Of a stretch of 64,000 nt of DNA, positions 1 to 8,642 are shown one piece after another. The stretch is taken from positions 1-64,000 of the forward strand of contig SSXW01000023.1 in NCBI GenBank assembly GCA_009469585.1, in the 5' to 3' direction. A program made the position numbers and the translations under genes. The notes beneath the pieces were generated by a model that made no database searches, was not told the DNA's origin, and saw nothing but the letters and a program-made list of their open reading frames with translations. Source of the stretch: Dechloromonas sp. Dech2017 (GTDB taxonomy: Bacteria; Pseudomonadota; Gammaproteobacteria; Burkholderiales; Rhodocyclaceae). The stretch's first letter is position 1. Every line of letters starts with the position of its first letter.

Positions 1-34
1 CACGGAGCGACCGCATCTGTCGCTACAATTGAAA

Positions 35-66
35 ACGCCCGATGAGGTTCATCGGGTGTCTTTGTC
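35..66 (+). terminator. Possible terminator of a gene upstream of the window
   Basis: An 8-bp perfect stem (CCCGATGA at 38-45 and TCATCGGG at 49-56) with a GGT loop is followed by a moderately T-rich run. It would end a plus-strand transcript entering from outside the window. The T-tract is weak, so this is tentative. Confidence 0.4.
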
Positions 67-340
67 GGCCAGCAATTGAACTGGTCAATCCGTCAAAATA
101 GGTGTCAACCTATTTCAGGACCGGTCATCGGTTCTGGAAACGACAGAAGTCGTTTTGTCGGTGCGTCCGTCGCACCCGTAGCCAAGCGACCGCCAAGGTC
201 CAGGAAATTTCCTCATGGCGAACTGCGTGGCTCCCGTGAACTTGCTAATATCCGCCATTCCTTGCCCGGCGCTCGGCCCTCGATAATGCCTGTTAGCTTT
301 GGCCAAAGGCTTTGATTAACCGTCTGATGGCAGACACACG
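67..340. other. Non-coding stretch upstream of the first permease
   Basis: I see no convincing gene here. The short open frames lack ribosome binding sites and recognisable motifs. Two small hairpins are visible: AAACGAC/GTCGTTT at 138-155 with an AGAA loop, and GGTGCG/CGCACC at 160-176. A GATAAT hexamer at 282-287 could be part of a promoter for the permease, but no well-spaced -35 box precedes it. Confidence 0.4.
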
Positions 341-1141
341 ATGACTCTCTGGTGGCTCACCTACCCCCTGCTGGGAATCTTCGGCGGCTTCGTCGCCGGC
401 CTGTTCGGCGTTGGCGGCGGTTTGACGCTGGTGCCTTTCATGTACATGCTGTTCGTTGCCCAGAACTTTCCCGCTGAGCACGTGATGCACCTTGCGCTCG
501 GCACCTCGATGGCGACCATCGTGTTCACGTCCATTTCCAGCATGCGTGCCCATCATGCGCATGGCGCGGTGCGCTGGGATATCGTCAAGACGATGGCGCC
601 CGGCCTGGTGCTCGGCACCTTCGGCGGCTCGCTGGTCGCGGGCCAGGTGCCGACTGGTCCAATGACGGTGATTTTCGTGGTTATCGTCTATTACGCTTCG
701 GCTCAGATGATATTGGACTTCAAGCCCCACGCCCACCGCCAGATGCCCGGTGGGGTCGGCCGCTTCGTCGCCGGTGGGGTGATCGGCGCCATCTCCAGTC
801 TGGTCGCTGCAGGCGGTGGCTTCCTGTCGGTGCCCTTCATGCTGTTCTGCAATGTGGCAATCCATAACGCTGTCGGCACGTCGGCTGCGCTCGGTTTTCC
901 CATTGCCGTGGCTGGTGCCGTGGGCTACATGGCCGCCGGCTGGAATGAAGCGGGGCTGCCGGCACACACATTCGGCTATGTCTATCTGCCGGCCTTCGTC
1001 GGCATCGTTGTTATGAGCATCACCATGGCGCCTTTCGGTGCCCGGTTGGCACATCGTCTGCCGGTGAAGAAACTGAAGCGTGCCTTTGGGGCGTTCCTCG
1101 CCCTGTTGGCCAGCAAGATGCTATACAGCCTGATCGGCTGA
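341..1141 (+). CDS. TSUP (TauE/SafE) family membrane permease
   Basis: A 266-residue polytopic inner-membrane protein of the sulfite exporter TauE/SafE (TSUP) family, which moves small organic or sulfur-containing anions. The family's internal duplication is visible: a glycine-rich GVGGG motif near residue 24 and a second AAGGG motif near residue 160, each starting a half with about four hydrophobic segments. A related TSUP gene at 11138-11977 lies at the far end of the malonate cluster, and both share an RAHHAH motif. It converges on the GntR regulator that probably controls the malonate genes, so a role in organic-acid transport is inferred. The substrate cannot be read from the sequence. 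Confidence 0.85.
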   Translation: MTLWWLTYPLLGIFGGFVAGLFGVGGGLTLVPFMYMLFVAQNFPAEHVMHLALGTSMATIVFTSISSMRAHHAHGAVRWDIVKTMAPGLVLGTFGGSLVAGQVPTGPMTVIFVVIVYYASAQMILDFKPHAHRQMPGGVGRFVAGGVIGAISSLVAAGGGFLSVPFMLFCNVAIHNAVGTSAALGFPIAVAGAVGYMAAGWNEAGLPAHTFGYVYLPAFVGIVVMSITMAPFGARLAHRLPVKKLKRAFGAFLALLASKMLYSLIG

Positions 1142-1147
1142 TGACAG

Positions 1148-1165
1148 CCGGAGTTCACGCTCCGG
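1148..1165. terminator. Small hairpin between convergent genes
   Basis: CCGGAG (1148-1153) and CTCCGG (1160-1165) form a 6-bp stem that contains the stop codon of the minus-strand regulator. There is no T-tract, so its role as a shared terminator is only a suggestion. Confidence 0.25.
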
Positions 1166-1841
1166 CGTTGAAATCGCGTAGCGTTGCGACCAGGTCGGGA
1201 AAGCGCTCTCCCTGAACGGTGACGTGCGCCCGCAACAGGGCCGACGCCAGGTCGCTGTCGCCTTTGACGATCGCGTCGACGATGGCCTGATGTTCGCTGA
1301 AGGACGTCGTCATGCGGTTGCGGACGCGTAGCTGCAGGCGTCGATAAGGGCGCAGGCGCCGGTGCAGGGCGGTGGCCTGCTCAACCAGGAAGCCGTTGTG
1401 GCTGGCTTCGTAGATGCGCCGGTGGAATACCTCGTTCAACTGGTAATAGACATCCGGGGTGTTCGCATCGCGCGCCCCTTCGCATGCCCGGTGGGCATCC
1501 TGAAGCGCCTGTTGCTCGCCGGGCGTGATCCGGCGGGCGGCCAGGCGTCCGCACATCGCCTCGAGCTCCGCCATGACTTCGAACATTTCGCAGACCCGCT
1601 CGGCGCCCACTTCGGGGACCGTCGCACCGCGGCGCGGCCGGATTTCGATCAGGCCGGCGGAAGCGAGCTGGATCAGGGCCTCGCGCACCGGCGTGCGGGA
1701 AACGCCGAAGCCATCGGCCAGTTCTTGTTCATCGAGGCGCGTACCGGGGGGGTAGATGCCGGTGACGATCCGCTCCTCAATCACTTCGCCCAAGCGCTCC
1801 GACTGGCGCGTCGTGGCGGGAGCTTCGGCAAGGCTGTTCAT
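1155..1841 (-). CDS. GntR family transcriptional regulator, FadR/FCD subfamily
   Basis: About 228 residues, the usual size for the FCD group. An N-terminal winged helix carries the GntR signature (LDEQELADGFGVSRTPVREA), followed by an all-helical FCD effector domain. I chose the ATG at 1841 because GGAG lies 8 nt upstream; a TTG 24 nt further out would also keep the frame but has no ribosome binding site. It is transcribed away from dctP, with overlapping promoters and a palindromic operator between them. It is therefore the likely local repressor of the TRAP-mdc genes, with malonate or a derivative as candidate ligand (inference). Malonate decarboxylase loci are more often controlled by a LysR protein (MdcR) or other GntR types. 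Confidence 0.85.
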   Translation of the reverse strand: MNSLAEAPATTRQSERLGEVIEERIVTGIYPPGTRLDEQELADGFGVSRTPVREALIQLASAGLIEIRPRRGATVPEVGAERVCEMFEVMAELEAMCGRLAARRITPGEQQALQDAHRACEGARDANTPDVYYQLNEVFHRRIYEASHNGFLVEQATALHRRLRPYRRLQLRVRNRMTTSFSEHQAIVDAIVKGDSDLASALLRAHVTVQGERFPDLVATLRDFNAGA

Positions 1842-1872
1842 GGTTTGGACTCCGGTTTGTGGCAATGATTGA

Positions 1873-1902
1873 ATTATACGAAATTAGTTGACTAGTATTC
1901 AA
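1873..1902 (-). promoter_or_regulatory. Predicted sigma-70 promoter of the GntR gene
   Basis: On the minus strand a perfect TATAAT -10 box (1873-1878) is preceded, 18 nt away, by a TTGAAT -35 box (1897-1902). It overlaps the divergent dctP promoter. Confidence 0.55.
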
Positions 1903-1916
1903 TCAACCGATATTGT
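1888..1916 (+). promoter_or_regulatory. Predicted sigma-70 promoter of the dctPQM-mdc operon
   Basis: TTGACT (1888-1893) and TATTGT (1911-1916) are separated by exactly 17 nt. The operator palindrome overlaps the -10 region, the geometry expected for repression by the divergent GntR protein. Confidence 0.5.
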
Positions 1917-1926
1917 GTATACACAA
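1913..1926. promoter_or_regulatory. Palindromic operator, probable GntR (FCD) binding site
   Basis: TTGTGTATACACAA is a perfect 14-bp palindrome centred on GTATAC. FCD-type GntR proteins commonly bind short palindromes with a TNGTATACNA-like core. It sits between the divergent regulator and the transporter gene and overlaps the -10 box of the latter. Confidence 0.6.
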
Positions 1927-2032
1927 CTGTGATTTTTGAACACAAAATAATCAGTGCGGTATTTCTCATCCGGGATAAGCCAGCCAGCGAGGATTCACCG
2001 TCCGTGCTTTTCTAACCCTGGAGGAGACTTCC

Positions 2033-3058
2033 ATGATCAGCAAAACCAAGCGCCATCTCACCCTGGCCATCGCCGCCGCTGCGTTTGCCTGTGCCCTGCC
2101 TGCCGCTCACGCCCAGACGCCGCGCGTTATCAAGATATCCCATCAGTTCCCGGCAGCGACGACCGAGGATGGCGATTTCCGTGACCGCCTGGTGCGCCGC
2201 TTCGCGGCGGAAGTCGAAAAGCGGTCCAAGGGTAGTCTGAAGTTCGAGATCTACCCGGGCAGTTCGCTGATGAAAACCAACAGCCAGATCGGCGCCCTGC
2301 GCAAGAGTGCGCTGGACATGAGTCTGGTGCCGCTGGCCTACGGCGGCGGCGAGATTCCGGCGGTCAACCTGACGCTGATGCCGACTCTGGTCAGCAGCTA
2401 CGAGCAGGGCATGCGCTGGAAGACGGCGCCGATCGGCAAGGAGCTCGACCGCATCCTGGCCGAAAAGAACATCAAGATCCTGACCTGGGTCTGGCAGGCC
2501 GGCGGCATCGCCTCGACCAAGAAGACCGTGGTCACCCCGGATGACGCCAAGGGCCTGAAGTTCCGCGGCGGCAGCAAGGAGATGGACCAGATGCTGAAGG
2601 GGGCCGGCGCCGCGGTGACCGGCATGCCTTCCTCGGAAATCTACAGCGCCATGCAGTCGGGCGTGCTCGACGCGGCACTGACGTCGAGCACCTCGCTGAT
2701 CAGTTTCCGCCTGCAGGAATTCACCAAGTTCGCCACCACCGCCCGCAACAAGAGCTTCTGGTTCATGTTCGAACCGCTGTTGATTTCCAAGGGCCTATAC
2801 GACTCGCTGACCCCGGAACAGCAGAAGATCGTCAGCGAAGTCGGCGCCAGCCTCGAACAGTTCGGCGTCGATGAAGCCAAGAAGGACGATCAGCGCATGG
2901 CCGAAGTCTTCGCCAACGCCGGCGCCAAGGTCGCCGACATGGACGAGAAAGCCTTCATGGCCTGGCGCGGCGTTGCCGAGCAGACGGCGTTCAAGGATTT
3001 CGCCGAGAACATCAAGGATGGCCGCGTCCTGCTCGACATGGCGCTGTCGGTCAAGTGA
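2033..3058 (+). CDS. dctP: TRAP transporter periplasmic solute-binding protein (DctP family)
   Basis: A 341-residue precursor with a clear Sec signal peptide; cleavage after AHA near residue 27 leaves a DctP/TTT-type binding protein. Visible family features are the early KISHQFP strand, the mid-domain KGLKFR motif, where the ligand-carboxylate arginine usually lies, and the SEIYSAMQSGVLDAA helix. A strong ribosome binding site (GGAGGAG) precedes the ATG. It is the first gene of an operon with dctQ, dctM and the malonate decarboxylase genes, so malonate is the inferred ligand; TRAP-type malonate transporters (MatPQM) are known from rhizobia. A hairpin after the stop could raise its transcript level relative to the membrane subunits. 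Confidence 0.9.
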   Translation: MISKTKRHLTLAIAAAAFACALPAAHAQTPRVIKISHQFPAATTEDGDFRDRLVRRFAAEVEKRSKGSLKFEIYPGSSLMKTNSQIGALRKSALDMSLVPLAYGGGEIPAVNLTLMPTLVSSYEQGMRWKTAPIGKELDRILAEKNIKILTWVWQAGGIASTKKTVVTPDDAKGLKFRGGSKEMDQMLKGAGAAVTGMPSSEIYSAMQSGVLDAALTSSTSLISFRLQEFTKFATTARNKSFWFMFEPLLISKGLYDSLTPEQQKIVSEVGASLEQFGVDEAKKDDQRMAEVFANAGAKVADMDEKAFMAWRGVAEQTAFKDFAENIKDGRVLLDMALSVK

Positions 3059-3063
3059 CCCGT

Positions 3064-3086
3064 CGGGCCGGTCCCCTCCCGGCCCG
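3064..3086 (+). promoter_or_regulatory. Intercistronic hairpin between dctP and dctQ
   Basis: CGGGCCG (3064-3070) and CGGCCCG (3080-3086) form a 7-bp GC-only stem in the 60-nt gap. It has no T-tract, so it is more likely an mRNA-stabilising or partially attenuating hairpin than a full terminator. Confidence 0.4.
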
Positions 3087-3118
3087 GCCCCCTCCCTTCC
3101 CTTCCTGCAAGGTGAATC

Positions 3119-3697
3119 ATGAGCCCCGGATATTTCATCAGCCGCGCGATCAAGGCCTTCAACATCGCCACCGGTTACCTGTCGGCCTTCCTCATCGTCG
3201 CCGCGACCGGCATTCTCGTCTTCGAGGTCGCCGTCCGCTATTTCTTCGCCTGGCCAACCGACTGGGAAATCGAGCTATGCGTCATGCTGCTCATTGCCTC
3301 CAGTTTCCTGGCAGCCGCCCACACCCAGTTGAATCGTGGTCACGTGACCATCGAGATTCTCGACGAGGTCACGCCGCAGAGCTGGACGCAATGGCGGATG
3401 GCGTTTTCCGACCTGCTGTCCTTCATGTTCTGCGCCTTTGTTGCCTGGAACTGCTGGCATCTGTTCTTCGAAGCCTGGGATGAAGGCCGGATGAGCGATA
3501 CCTCCTGGTCGCCCAAGATTTGGCCGGTTTTCGCCACCATGGCGGTCGGCATGACCTCGCTGGCCCTGCAGGTCTTCGTGCAGTTCATCGAGGACTCGCT
3601 GCCGGAAGCGATGCGCTCGCACCAGCCGCCGGCGCAGCATAACGCCGCCGTCCAGGTGGCCATCGAACGGATCTCGCACGAAGGAGAGCGCAAATGA
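3119..3697 (+). CDS. dctQ: TRAP transporter small membrane subunit (DctQ family)
   Basis: 192 residues with four predicted transmembrane helices typical of DctQ. The motif around PTDWEIELCVMLLIASSFL matches the conserved W-E-E region of the family, and the HTQLNRGHVTIEI stretch matches the usual conserved loop. It links the periplasmic binding protein to the large permease in the inner membrane. Its stop overlaps the start of dctM (ATGA at 3694), indicating translational coupling. The last 35 residues are a polar cytoplasmic tail. Confidence 0.9.
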   Translation: MSPGYFISRAIKAFNIATGYLSAFLIVAATGILVFEVAVRYFFAWPTDWEIELCVMLLIASSFLAAAHTQLNRGHVTIEILDEVTPQSWTQWRMAFSDLLSFMFCAFVAWNCWHLFFEAWDEGRMSDTSWSPKIWPVFATMAVGMTSLALQVFVQFIEDSLPEAMRSHQPPAQHNAAVQVAIERISHEGERK

Positions 3698-5034
3698 GCG
3701 TCGGAACCTTGGGCATGCTCTACGCGGCCGCTACTTTTATCTTTCTCTTCTCGGGCATGCCGATTGCCTTCGCCGTCGGTTCGGTCGCCCTGGTCTTCAT
3801 GTACTTCTTCATGCCGGCGGCGCAGTTGTCGATCATTGCCGAGACCATTTTCTCCGAGCTCAACAGCTTTACGCTGCTGACCATCCCGCTGTTCATCATG
3901 ATGGGGGCGGCGATCGGCAAGTCGCGCGCCGGCTCGGATCTCTACAACTCGCTGAACCGCTGGCTGTACAAGGTGCCGGGCGGCCTCGGCCTGGCCAACA
4001 CGCTGGCCTGCTCGGTATTTGCGGCGATGTGCGGATCGTCGCCGGCGACCTGCTCGGCGATCGGCTCCTCGGGCATCCCGGAAATGCGCAAGCGCGGCTA
4101 TTCGGAGCGCCTGGCGACCGGCCTGATCGCCGCCGGCGGCACACTGGGCATCCTGATTCCGCCCTCGCTGACGCTGATCCTCTACGGATTGGCCACCGAG
4201 CAGTCGATCGGCAAGCTGTTCATGGCCGGCGTTGGCCCCGGCCTGTTGCTGACCGCACTGTTCTCGATCTGGGTGATGTACAAGTCGTGGGCCGAAAAGA
4301 ACCAGAAGCTGGCCGTCCGCGGGGCGAACGCAGCGGCGCTACCGGCCGAAGAGTCCTACAGCTGGAAGGAACGACTGGAAACCCTGCCGCGCCTGGCACC
4401 CTTCCTCGGTCTGATCGTCATTGTCATGGTCGCCCTTTACGGTGGCTGGGCGACGCCCTCGGAGGTGGCCGGCATCGGCGCCTTCGGTGCGCTGCTGATG
4501 GTGATGGCGATCTACGGCTGCTGGCGCTGGAGCGACCTCAAGGTCATTCTCTCCGGCACGGCGCGCGAGTCGTCGATGATCATGCTGATCATCGCCATGT
4601 CCTTCCTCTACACCTACGTGATGAGCTACCTGCACATCACCCAGTCGGCCGCCGCCTGGATGATTTCGCTGGAAATGAGCAAGTGGGTCTTCTTCTTCTG
4701 GGTCAATGTGCTGCTCATCGTGCTCGGCTTTTTCCTGCCGCCGGTTGCCATCATCCTGATGGTCACGCCGATCATCCTGCCCGCCCTGAAGGCGCTCGGC
4801 ATCGACCTGATCTGGTTCGGCGTGATCATGACCATCCTGATGGAAATGGGCCTGATCCATCCGCCGGTCGGCCTCAACCTGTTCGTGATCAGCGGCATCG
4901 CGCCGGACATCAAGTTGAAGGAAATCATGTGGGGGACCGTGCCCTTCCTGCTGCTGATGCTGCTCGGCATCGTCCTCCTCTGCCTCTTCCCGGAAATCGC
5001 CACCTGGCTGCCGTCGCAGTACAGCGGCTCGTGA
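3694..5034 (+). CDS. dctM: TRAP transporter large permease subunit (DctM family)
   Basis: 446 residues, about twelve hydrophobic helices and re-entrant loops, the normal length for DctM. Family motifs include the early IPLFIMMG segment, the CGSSPATCSAIG loop with conserved small residues, and LIPPSLTLILYG. It carries out ion-coupled import of the ligand delivered by DctP. The gene overlaps dctQ by 4 nt and is followed after 13 nt by mdcA, supporting one transcript and malonate as substrate. Confidence 0.9.
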   Translation: MSVGTLGMLYAAATFIFLFSGMPIAFAVGSVALVFMYFFMPAAQLSIIAETIFSELNSFTLLTIPLFIMMGAAIGKSRAGSDLYNSLNRWLYKVPGGLGLANTLACSVFAAMCGSSPATCSAIGSSGIPEMRKRGYSERLATGLIAAGGTLGILIPPSLTLILYGLATEQSIGKLFMAGVGPGLLLTALFSIWVMYKSWAEKNQKLAVRGANAAALPAEESYSWKERLETLPRLAPFLGLIVIVMVALYGGWATPSEVAGIGAFGALLMVMAIYGCWRWSDLKVILSGTARESSMIMLIIAMSFLYTYVMSYLHITQSAAAWMISLEMSKWVFFFWVNVLLIVLGFFLPPVAIILMVTPIILPALKALGIDLIWFGVIMTILMEMGLIHPPVGLNLFVISGIAPDIKLKEIMWGTVPFLLLMLLGIVLLCLFPEIATWLPSQYSGS

Positions 5035-5047
5035 GCAGGAGATCATC

Positions 5048-6700
5048 GTGAACGCACCTCTCCCTCGCGAATGGGATTCCCTGCGCCAGAGCCGCCAGCG
5101 CCGCCTCGAGCGGGCCGCGACTTTGGGTTTTGGCAAGGAAATCCCGGTCGACCGCATCATCGACCTGCTCGAAGCCGTCATCCAGCCCGGCGACCGCGTC
5201 TGCCTCGAAGGCAACAACCAGAAGCAGGCCGATTTCCTTTCCGAGTCCCTGGCTGACTGCAGCCCGGAACGCATCAATCACCTCAGTCTGGTCCAGTCAG
5301 TCCTGGCTCTGCCGAGCCATGTGGACCTTTTCGAGCGCGGCCTGGCAAACCGCCTCGACTTTTCTTTCTCCGGCCCGCAGGGCGCCCGGCTGGCCAAGCT
5401 GGTCCAGGAGCAGCGCATCGAGATCGGCGCCATCCACACCTATCTCGAACTGTTCGGCCGCTACTTCCTCGACCTGACGCCCAATGTCGCGCTGATCGCG
5501 GCGCAGGCAGCCGACGCCGAGGGCAACCTCTACCTCGGGCCGAATACCGAGGACACGCCGGCCATCGTCGAAGCCACCGCCTTCAAGGGCGGCATCGTGA
5601 TCGCCCAGGTCAACGAGCGGCTCGACAAGCTGTCGCGCGTCGATGTGCCGGCCGACTGGGTCGATTTCACGGTCAAGGCGCCGCGCCCCAACTACATCGA
5701 GCCACTGTTCACCCGCGACCCGGCGCAGATCACCGAGGTCCAGGTGCTGATGGCGATGATGGCGATCAAGGGCATCTACGCCGAATACGGCGTCAAGCGC
5801 CTCAACCACGGCATCGGCTTCGACACGGCGGCCATCGAGCTGCTGCTGCCGACCTATGCCGCCGACCTCGGCCTGAAGGGCAAGATCTGCACGCACTGGG
5901 CCCTCAACCCGCATCCGACGCTGATCCCGGCGATCGAATCGGGCTTCGTCCAGTCGGTGCACAGCTTCGGCTCGGAAGTCGGCATGGAAGCTTATGTCGC
6001 CGCCCGCTCCGACGTCTTCTTCACCGGCGCCGATGGCAGCATGCGCTCCAACCGGGCATTCAGCCAGACGGCTGGGCTCTACGCCTGCGACATGTTCATC
6101 GGCTCGACCCTGCAGATGGACCTTGCCGGCAACAGCTCGACGGCGACGCTGGGCCGCATCACCGGCTTCGGCGGCGCGCCGAACATGGGCTCCGACCCGC
6201 ACGGCCGGCGCCACGCCAGCCCGGCCTGGCTCAAGGCCGGGCGCGAGGCGGCCGGGCCGAACGCCATCCGCGGCCGCAAGCTGGTCGTCCAGATGGTCGA
6301 AACCTTCCGCGAGCACATGGCGCCGGTCTTCGTCGAGGAACTCGACGCCTGGCAGCTGCAAAAAGTCATGGGCGCCGACTTGCCGCCGATCATGATCTAC
6401 GGCGACGACGTCAGCCACATCGTCACCGAGGAAGGCATCGCCAACCTGCTGCTCTGCCGCTCGCCGGAAGAGCGCGAACAGGCGATCCGCGGCGTCGCCG
6501 GCTTCACGCCGGTCGGTATGGCGCGCGACAAGCGTGCCGTCGAGAACCTGCGCGACCGCGGCATCGTCCGCCGTCCCGAAGATCTCGGCATCGACCCGCG
6601 CCAGGCCAGCCGCGACCTGCTCGCCGCCCGTTCCGTCAAGGATCTGGTGCGCTGGTCGGGCGGCCTCTATGCCCCGCCTTCCCGCTTCCGCAACTGGTGA
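5048..6700 (+). CDS. mdcA: Malonate decarboxylase alpha subunit (acetyl-S-ACP:malonate ACP transferase)
   Basis: 550 residues, matching MdcA length. The product swaps acetate for malonate on the acyl carrier protein MdcC, the first step of the biotin-independent decarboxylase cycle. The N-terminal MNAPLPREWDSLRQSR region, the FFTGADGSMRSNRAF stretch and the GAPNMGSDPHGRRH segment are recognisable MdcA features of the citrate-lyase-alpha-like CoA transferase fold. It starts with GTG, with AGGAG 6 nt upstream. It opens the catalytic part of the cluster directly after the TRAP genes. The end overlaps or abuts mdcC. Confidence 0.93.
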   Translation: MNAPLPREWDSLRQSRQRRLERAATLGFGKEIPVDRIIDLLEAVIQPGDRVCLEGNNQKQADFLSESLADCSPERINHLSLVQSVLALPSHVDLFERGLANRLDFSFSGPQGARLAKLVQEQRIEIGAIHTYLELFGRYFLDLTPNVALIAAQAADAEGNLYLGPNTEDTPAIVEATAFKGGIVIAQVNERLDKLSRVDVPADWVDFTVKAPRPNYIEPLFTRDPAQITEVQVLMAMMAIKGIYAEYGVKRLNHGIGFDTAAIELLLPTYAADLGLKGKICTHWALNPHPTLIPAIESGFVQSVHSFGSEVGMEAYVAARSDVFFTGADGSMRSNRAFSQTAGLYACDMFIGSTLQMDLAGNSSTATLGRITGFGGAPNMGSDPHGRRHASPAWLKAGREAAGPNAIRGRKLVVQMVETFREHMAPVFVEELDAWQLQKVMGADLPPIMIYGDDVSHIVTEEGIANLLLCRSPEEREQAIRGVAGFTPVGMARDKRAVENLRDRGIVRRPEDLGIDPRQASRDLLAARSVKDLVRWSGGLYAPPSRFRNW

Positions 6701-6705
6701 CCGCC

Positions 6706-7020
6706 ATGGAAACTCTCGAATTCCGTTTCGCCTCCCATCCTGCCGGCCCTGCCGCCGATCCCGCGCTGTGCGGTGTCGTCGGCTCCGGCAATCTCGAAAT
6801 CCTGATCCGCGCCGGCGACGACCCGGCCGCCTGCCAGCTCAGCATCAAGACCTCGGCGCGCGGCTTCGGCGACACCTGGCGCGCCGTGCTCGGCGACTTC
6901 GCCGCGGCCCACGCCGCCGGCGGCACGACGGTCGCCATCAACGACATGGGCGCAACGCCAGCCGTCGTCACGCTGCGCCTGGCCCAGGCGCTGGCCGAAT
7001 ACCAGGGAGGTGCGCAATGA
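6706..7020 (+). CDS. mdcC: Malonate decarboxylase delta subunit (acyl carrier protein)
   Basis: A 104-residue acyl carrier protein that carries acetyl and malonyl groups on a phosphoribosyl-dephospho-CoA prosthetic group. The attachment serine is Ser27 in VGSGNLEIL, matching the MdcC modification site. I prefer the ATG at 6706, giving the typical METLEF start; a GTG at 6697 overlapping the mdcA stop is the alternative. Its stop overlaps the start of mdcD (ATGA at 7017). MdcG and MdcB, needed to make and attach the prosthetic group, are encoded downstream. Confidence 0.92.
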   Translation: METLEFRFASHPAGPAADPALCGVVGSGNLEILIRAGDDPAACQLSIKTSARGFGDTWRAVLGDFAAAHAAGGTTVAINDMGATPAVVTLRLAQALAEYQGGAQ

Positions 7021-7919
7021 ACGCCCCGCTCGCCAACCGCAAGAGCTGGTTCGAGGCGACCGCCCGGGCCCGCATCGGCGGCCTGCTCGACGCCGGCAGT
7101 TTTGTCGAATTCCTGCAGCCGGCCGCCTCCCAACCCAGCCCCCACCTGGCCCAACTCGACCTGCCTGGCGCCTTCGATGACGGCGTGGTGGTCGGCTGCG
7201 GTCGACTGGAAAAAATGCCGATTTTCGTTATCGCCCAGGAAGGCCAGTTCATCGGCGGCAGCGTCGGCGAAATCCACGGCGCCAAGATCGTCGGCACGCT
7301 GCGCCGTGCCGTTGAAGAAAAACCGGCCGCCGTGCTGTTCCTGATCGATTCCGGCGGCGTCCGCCTGCACGAGGCCAATGCCGGCCTGATCGCCATTTCC
7401 GAAATCATGCGCGCCGTGCTCGACGCCCGCGCCGCCGGCGTCCCGGTCGTCGCGCTGGTCGGCGGCAGCTGCGGCGCCTTCGGCGGCATGGGCATCGTCG
7501 CCAAGCTGTGTTCGGGCATCGTCATTTCCGAGGAAGGGCGGCTGGCGCTGTCCGGGCCGGAAGTCATCGAAACGGTGATGGGCGTCGAGGAATTCGACGC
7601 CAAGGATCGCGCCCTGGTATGGCGGGTGACCGGCGGCAAGCACCGCTACCTGATGGGCGACTGCGCGCTGCTGGTCGACGACGACCTTGCCGCCTTCCGC
7701 TCCGGCGCCGCGGAGTTTCTCACCGGCTGGCGCGAGGCCGGGCCGAGCCTTGCCGCCCTGCGTAGCAGTCAGCAGGCGCTGGAAAACCGCCTCGCCGCCT
7801 ACGCCACCTACCGCGACGGCCTCGATGTCTGGGCGGCGCTTGGCGTCGCCCAGCCGGACAGCGTGCCGCTGCTCGATAGCGACCGCCTGGTCGCCTTGAA
7901 GAAAGGATTGCCGACATGA
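7017..7919 (+). CDS. mdcD: Malonate decarboxylase beta subunit
   Basis: 300 residues of the carboxyltransferase (crotonase-like) superfamily. With MdcE it decarboxylates malonyl-S-ACP to acetyl-S-ACP. The GGSVGEIHGAKI segment and the LFLIDSGGVRLHEANAGL stretch with its conserved oxyanion-hole glycines are characteristic. The frame is open further upstream, but the ATG at 7017, overlapping the mdcC stop, gives the expected MNAPLANRKSWFEATARAR start. It overlaps mdcE by 4 nt. Bases 7186-7232 resemble the dispersed repeat described elsewhere, but the encoded residues fit the family, so I do not call an insertion. Confidence 0.93.
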   Translation: MNAPLANRKSWFEATARARIGGLLDAGSFVEFLQPAASQPSPHLAQLDLPGAFDDGVVVGCGRLEKMPIFVIAQEGQFIGGSVGEIHGAKIVGTLRRAVEEKPAAVLFLIDSGGVRLHEANAGLIAISEIMRAVLDARAAGVPVVALVGGSCGAFGGMGIVAKLCSGIVISEEGRLALSGPEVIETVMGVEEFDAKDRALVWRVTGGKHRYLMGDCALLVDDDLAAFRSGAAEFLTGWREAGPSLAALRSSQQALENRLAAYATYRDGLDVWAALGVAQPDSVPLLDSDRLVALKKGLPT

Positions 7920-8638
7920 GCCTCAACGACATTCTCGACAGCTTGTTTCCGACCGGCCACGCGGTCGCCGTCGCCAATTCGGTGATTACCGGCCAGGCGC
8001 AGACGGCGCACTGCCCGGTCGCCGTGCTCGGTACCACCGACGCCGCGGCCATCGACCACGCCATGGCGCTGGCCCTGTCCGCCTTCATCCTCGACACCGT
8101 CGAACGGCATCCCGGCCGGCCGCTGGTCTTCCTGGTCGACACCTGCGGCCAGGCCCTGTCGCGCAGCCAGGAACTGCTGTGCCTGAACGGCTCGCTGGCC
8201 CACCTCGCCCAGTGCGTCGATCTGGCCCGCCGCCAGGGGCACGCCTCGCTCAGCCTGGTCACCGCCAATGCGGTCAGCGGCGGTTTCCTGTCCTTCGGGC
8301 TGATGGCCGACCAGGCCTACGCGCTGGCCGACGCCCAGGTCCGGGTCATGGACCTGCGGGCGATGTCGCGGGTGACCAAGATCGCCCACGAACGCCTGGT
8401 CGAACTGGCCGCCGCTTCGCCGATCTTCGCGCCGGGCGCCGAGAACTACCGGCGCATGGGCGGCATCGAGGCGATCTGGCCGACGCCGTCGGCCGAACGG
8501 CTGGCCGGCGCCCTGGTTGCCGCCGGCCAGGCCGGGCCGGCCGGCGACCGGCGGATGGCGAGCGGCCAGCGGCGCGGCGGCCGCCAACTGGCGGCCGCCA
8601 TCGCCGAGGCCGTTCACCACGCCGCTGCCGGAGCCTGA
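7916..8638 (+). CDS. mdcE: Malonate decarboxylase gamma subunit
   Basis: 240 residues, the second subunit of the decarboxylase core. The SGGFLSFGLMADQAYAL segment is the recognisable MdcE core of the carboxyltransferase fold. Start and stop fit tightly between mdcD (4-nt overlap) and mdcG (4-nt gap). The final 40 residues are alanine/arginine-rich and may be less conserved than the core. Confidence 0.92.
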   Translation: MSLNDILDSLFPTGHAVAVANSVITGQAQTAHCPVAVLGTTDAAAIDHAMALALSAFILDTVERHPGRPLVFLVDTCGQALSRSQELLCLNGSLAHLAQCVDLARRQGHASLSLVTANAVSGGFLSFGLMADQAYALADAQVRVMDLRAMSRVTKIAHERLVELAAASPIFAPGAENYRRMGGIEAIWPTPSAERLAGALVAAGQAGPAGDRRMASGQRRGGRQLAAAIAEAVHHAAAGA

Positions 8639-8642
8639 GGCG

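Noticed and set aside
7186-7232. Good match to the dispersed-repeat core inside mdcD
   Set aside because: The encoded residues (GCGRLEKMPIFVIAQEG) fit the MdcD family without extra length, in a different frame, so the match may be chance; kept out of the copy list.
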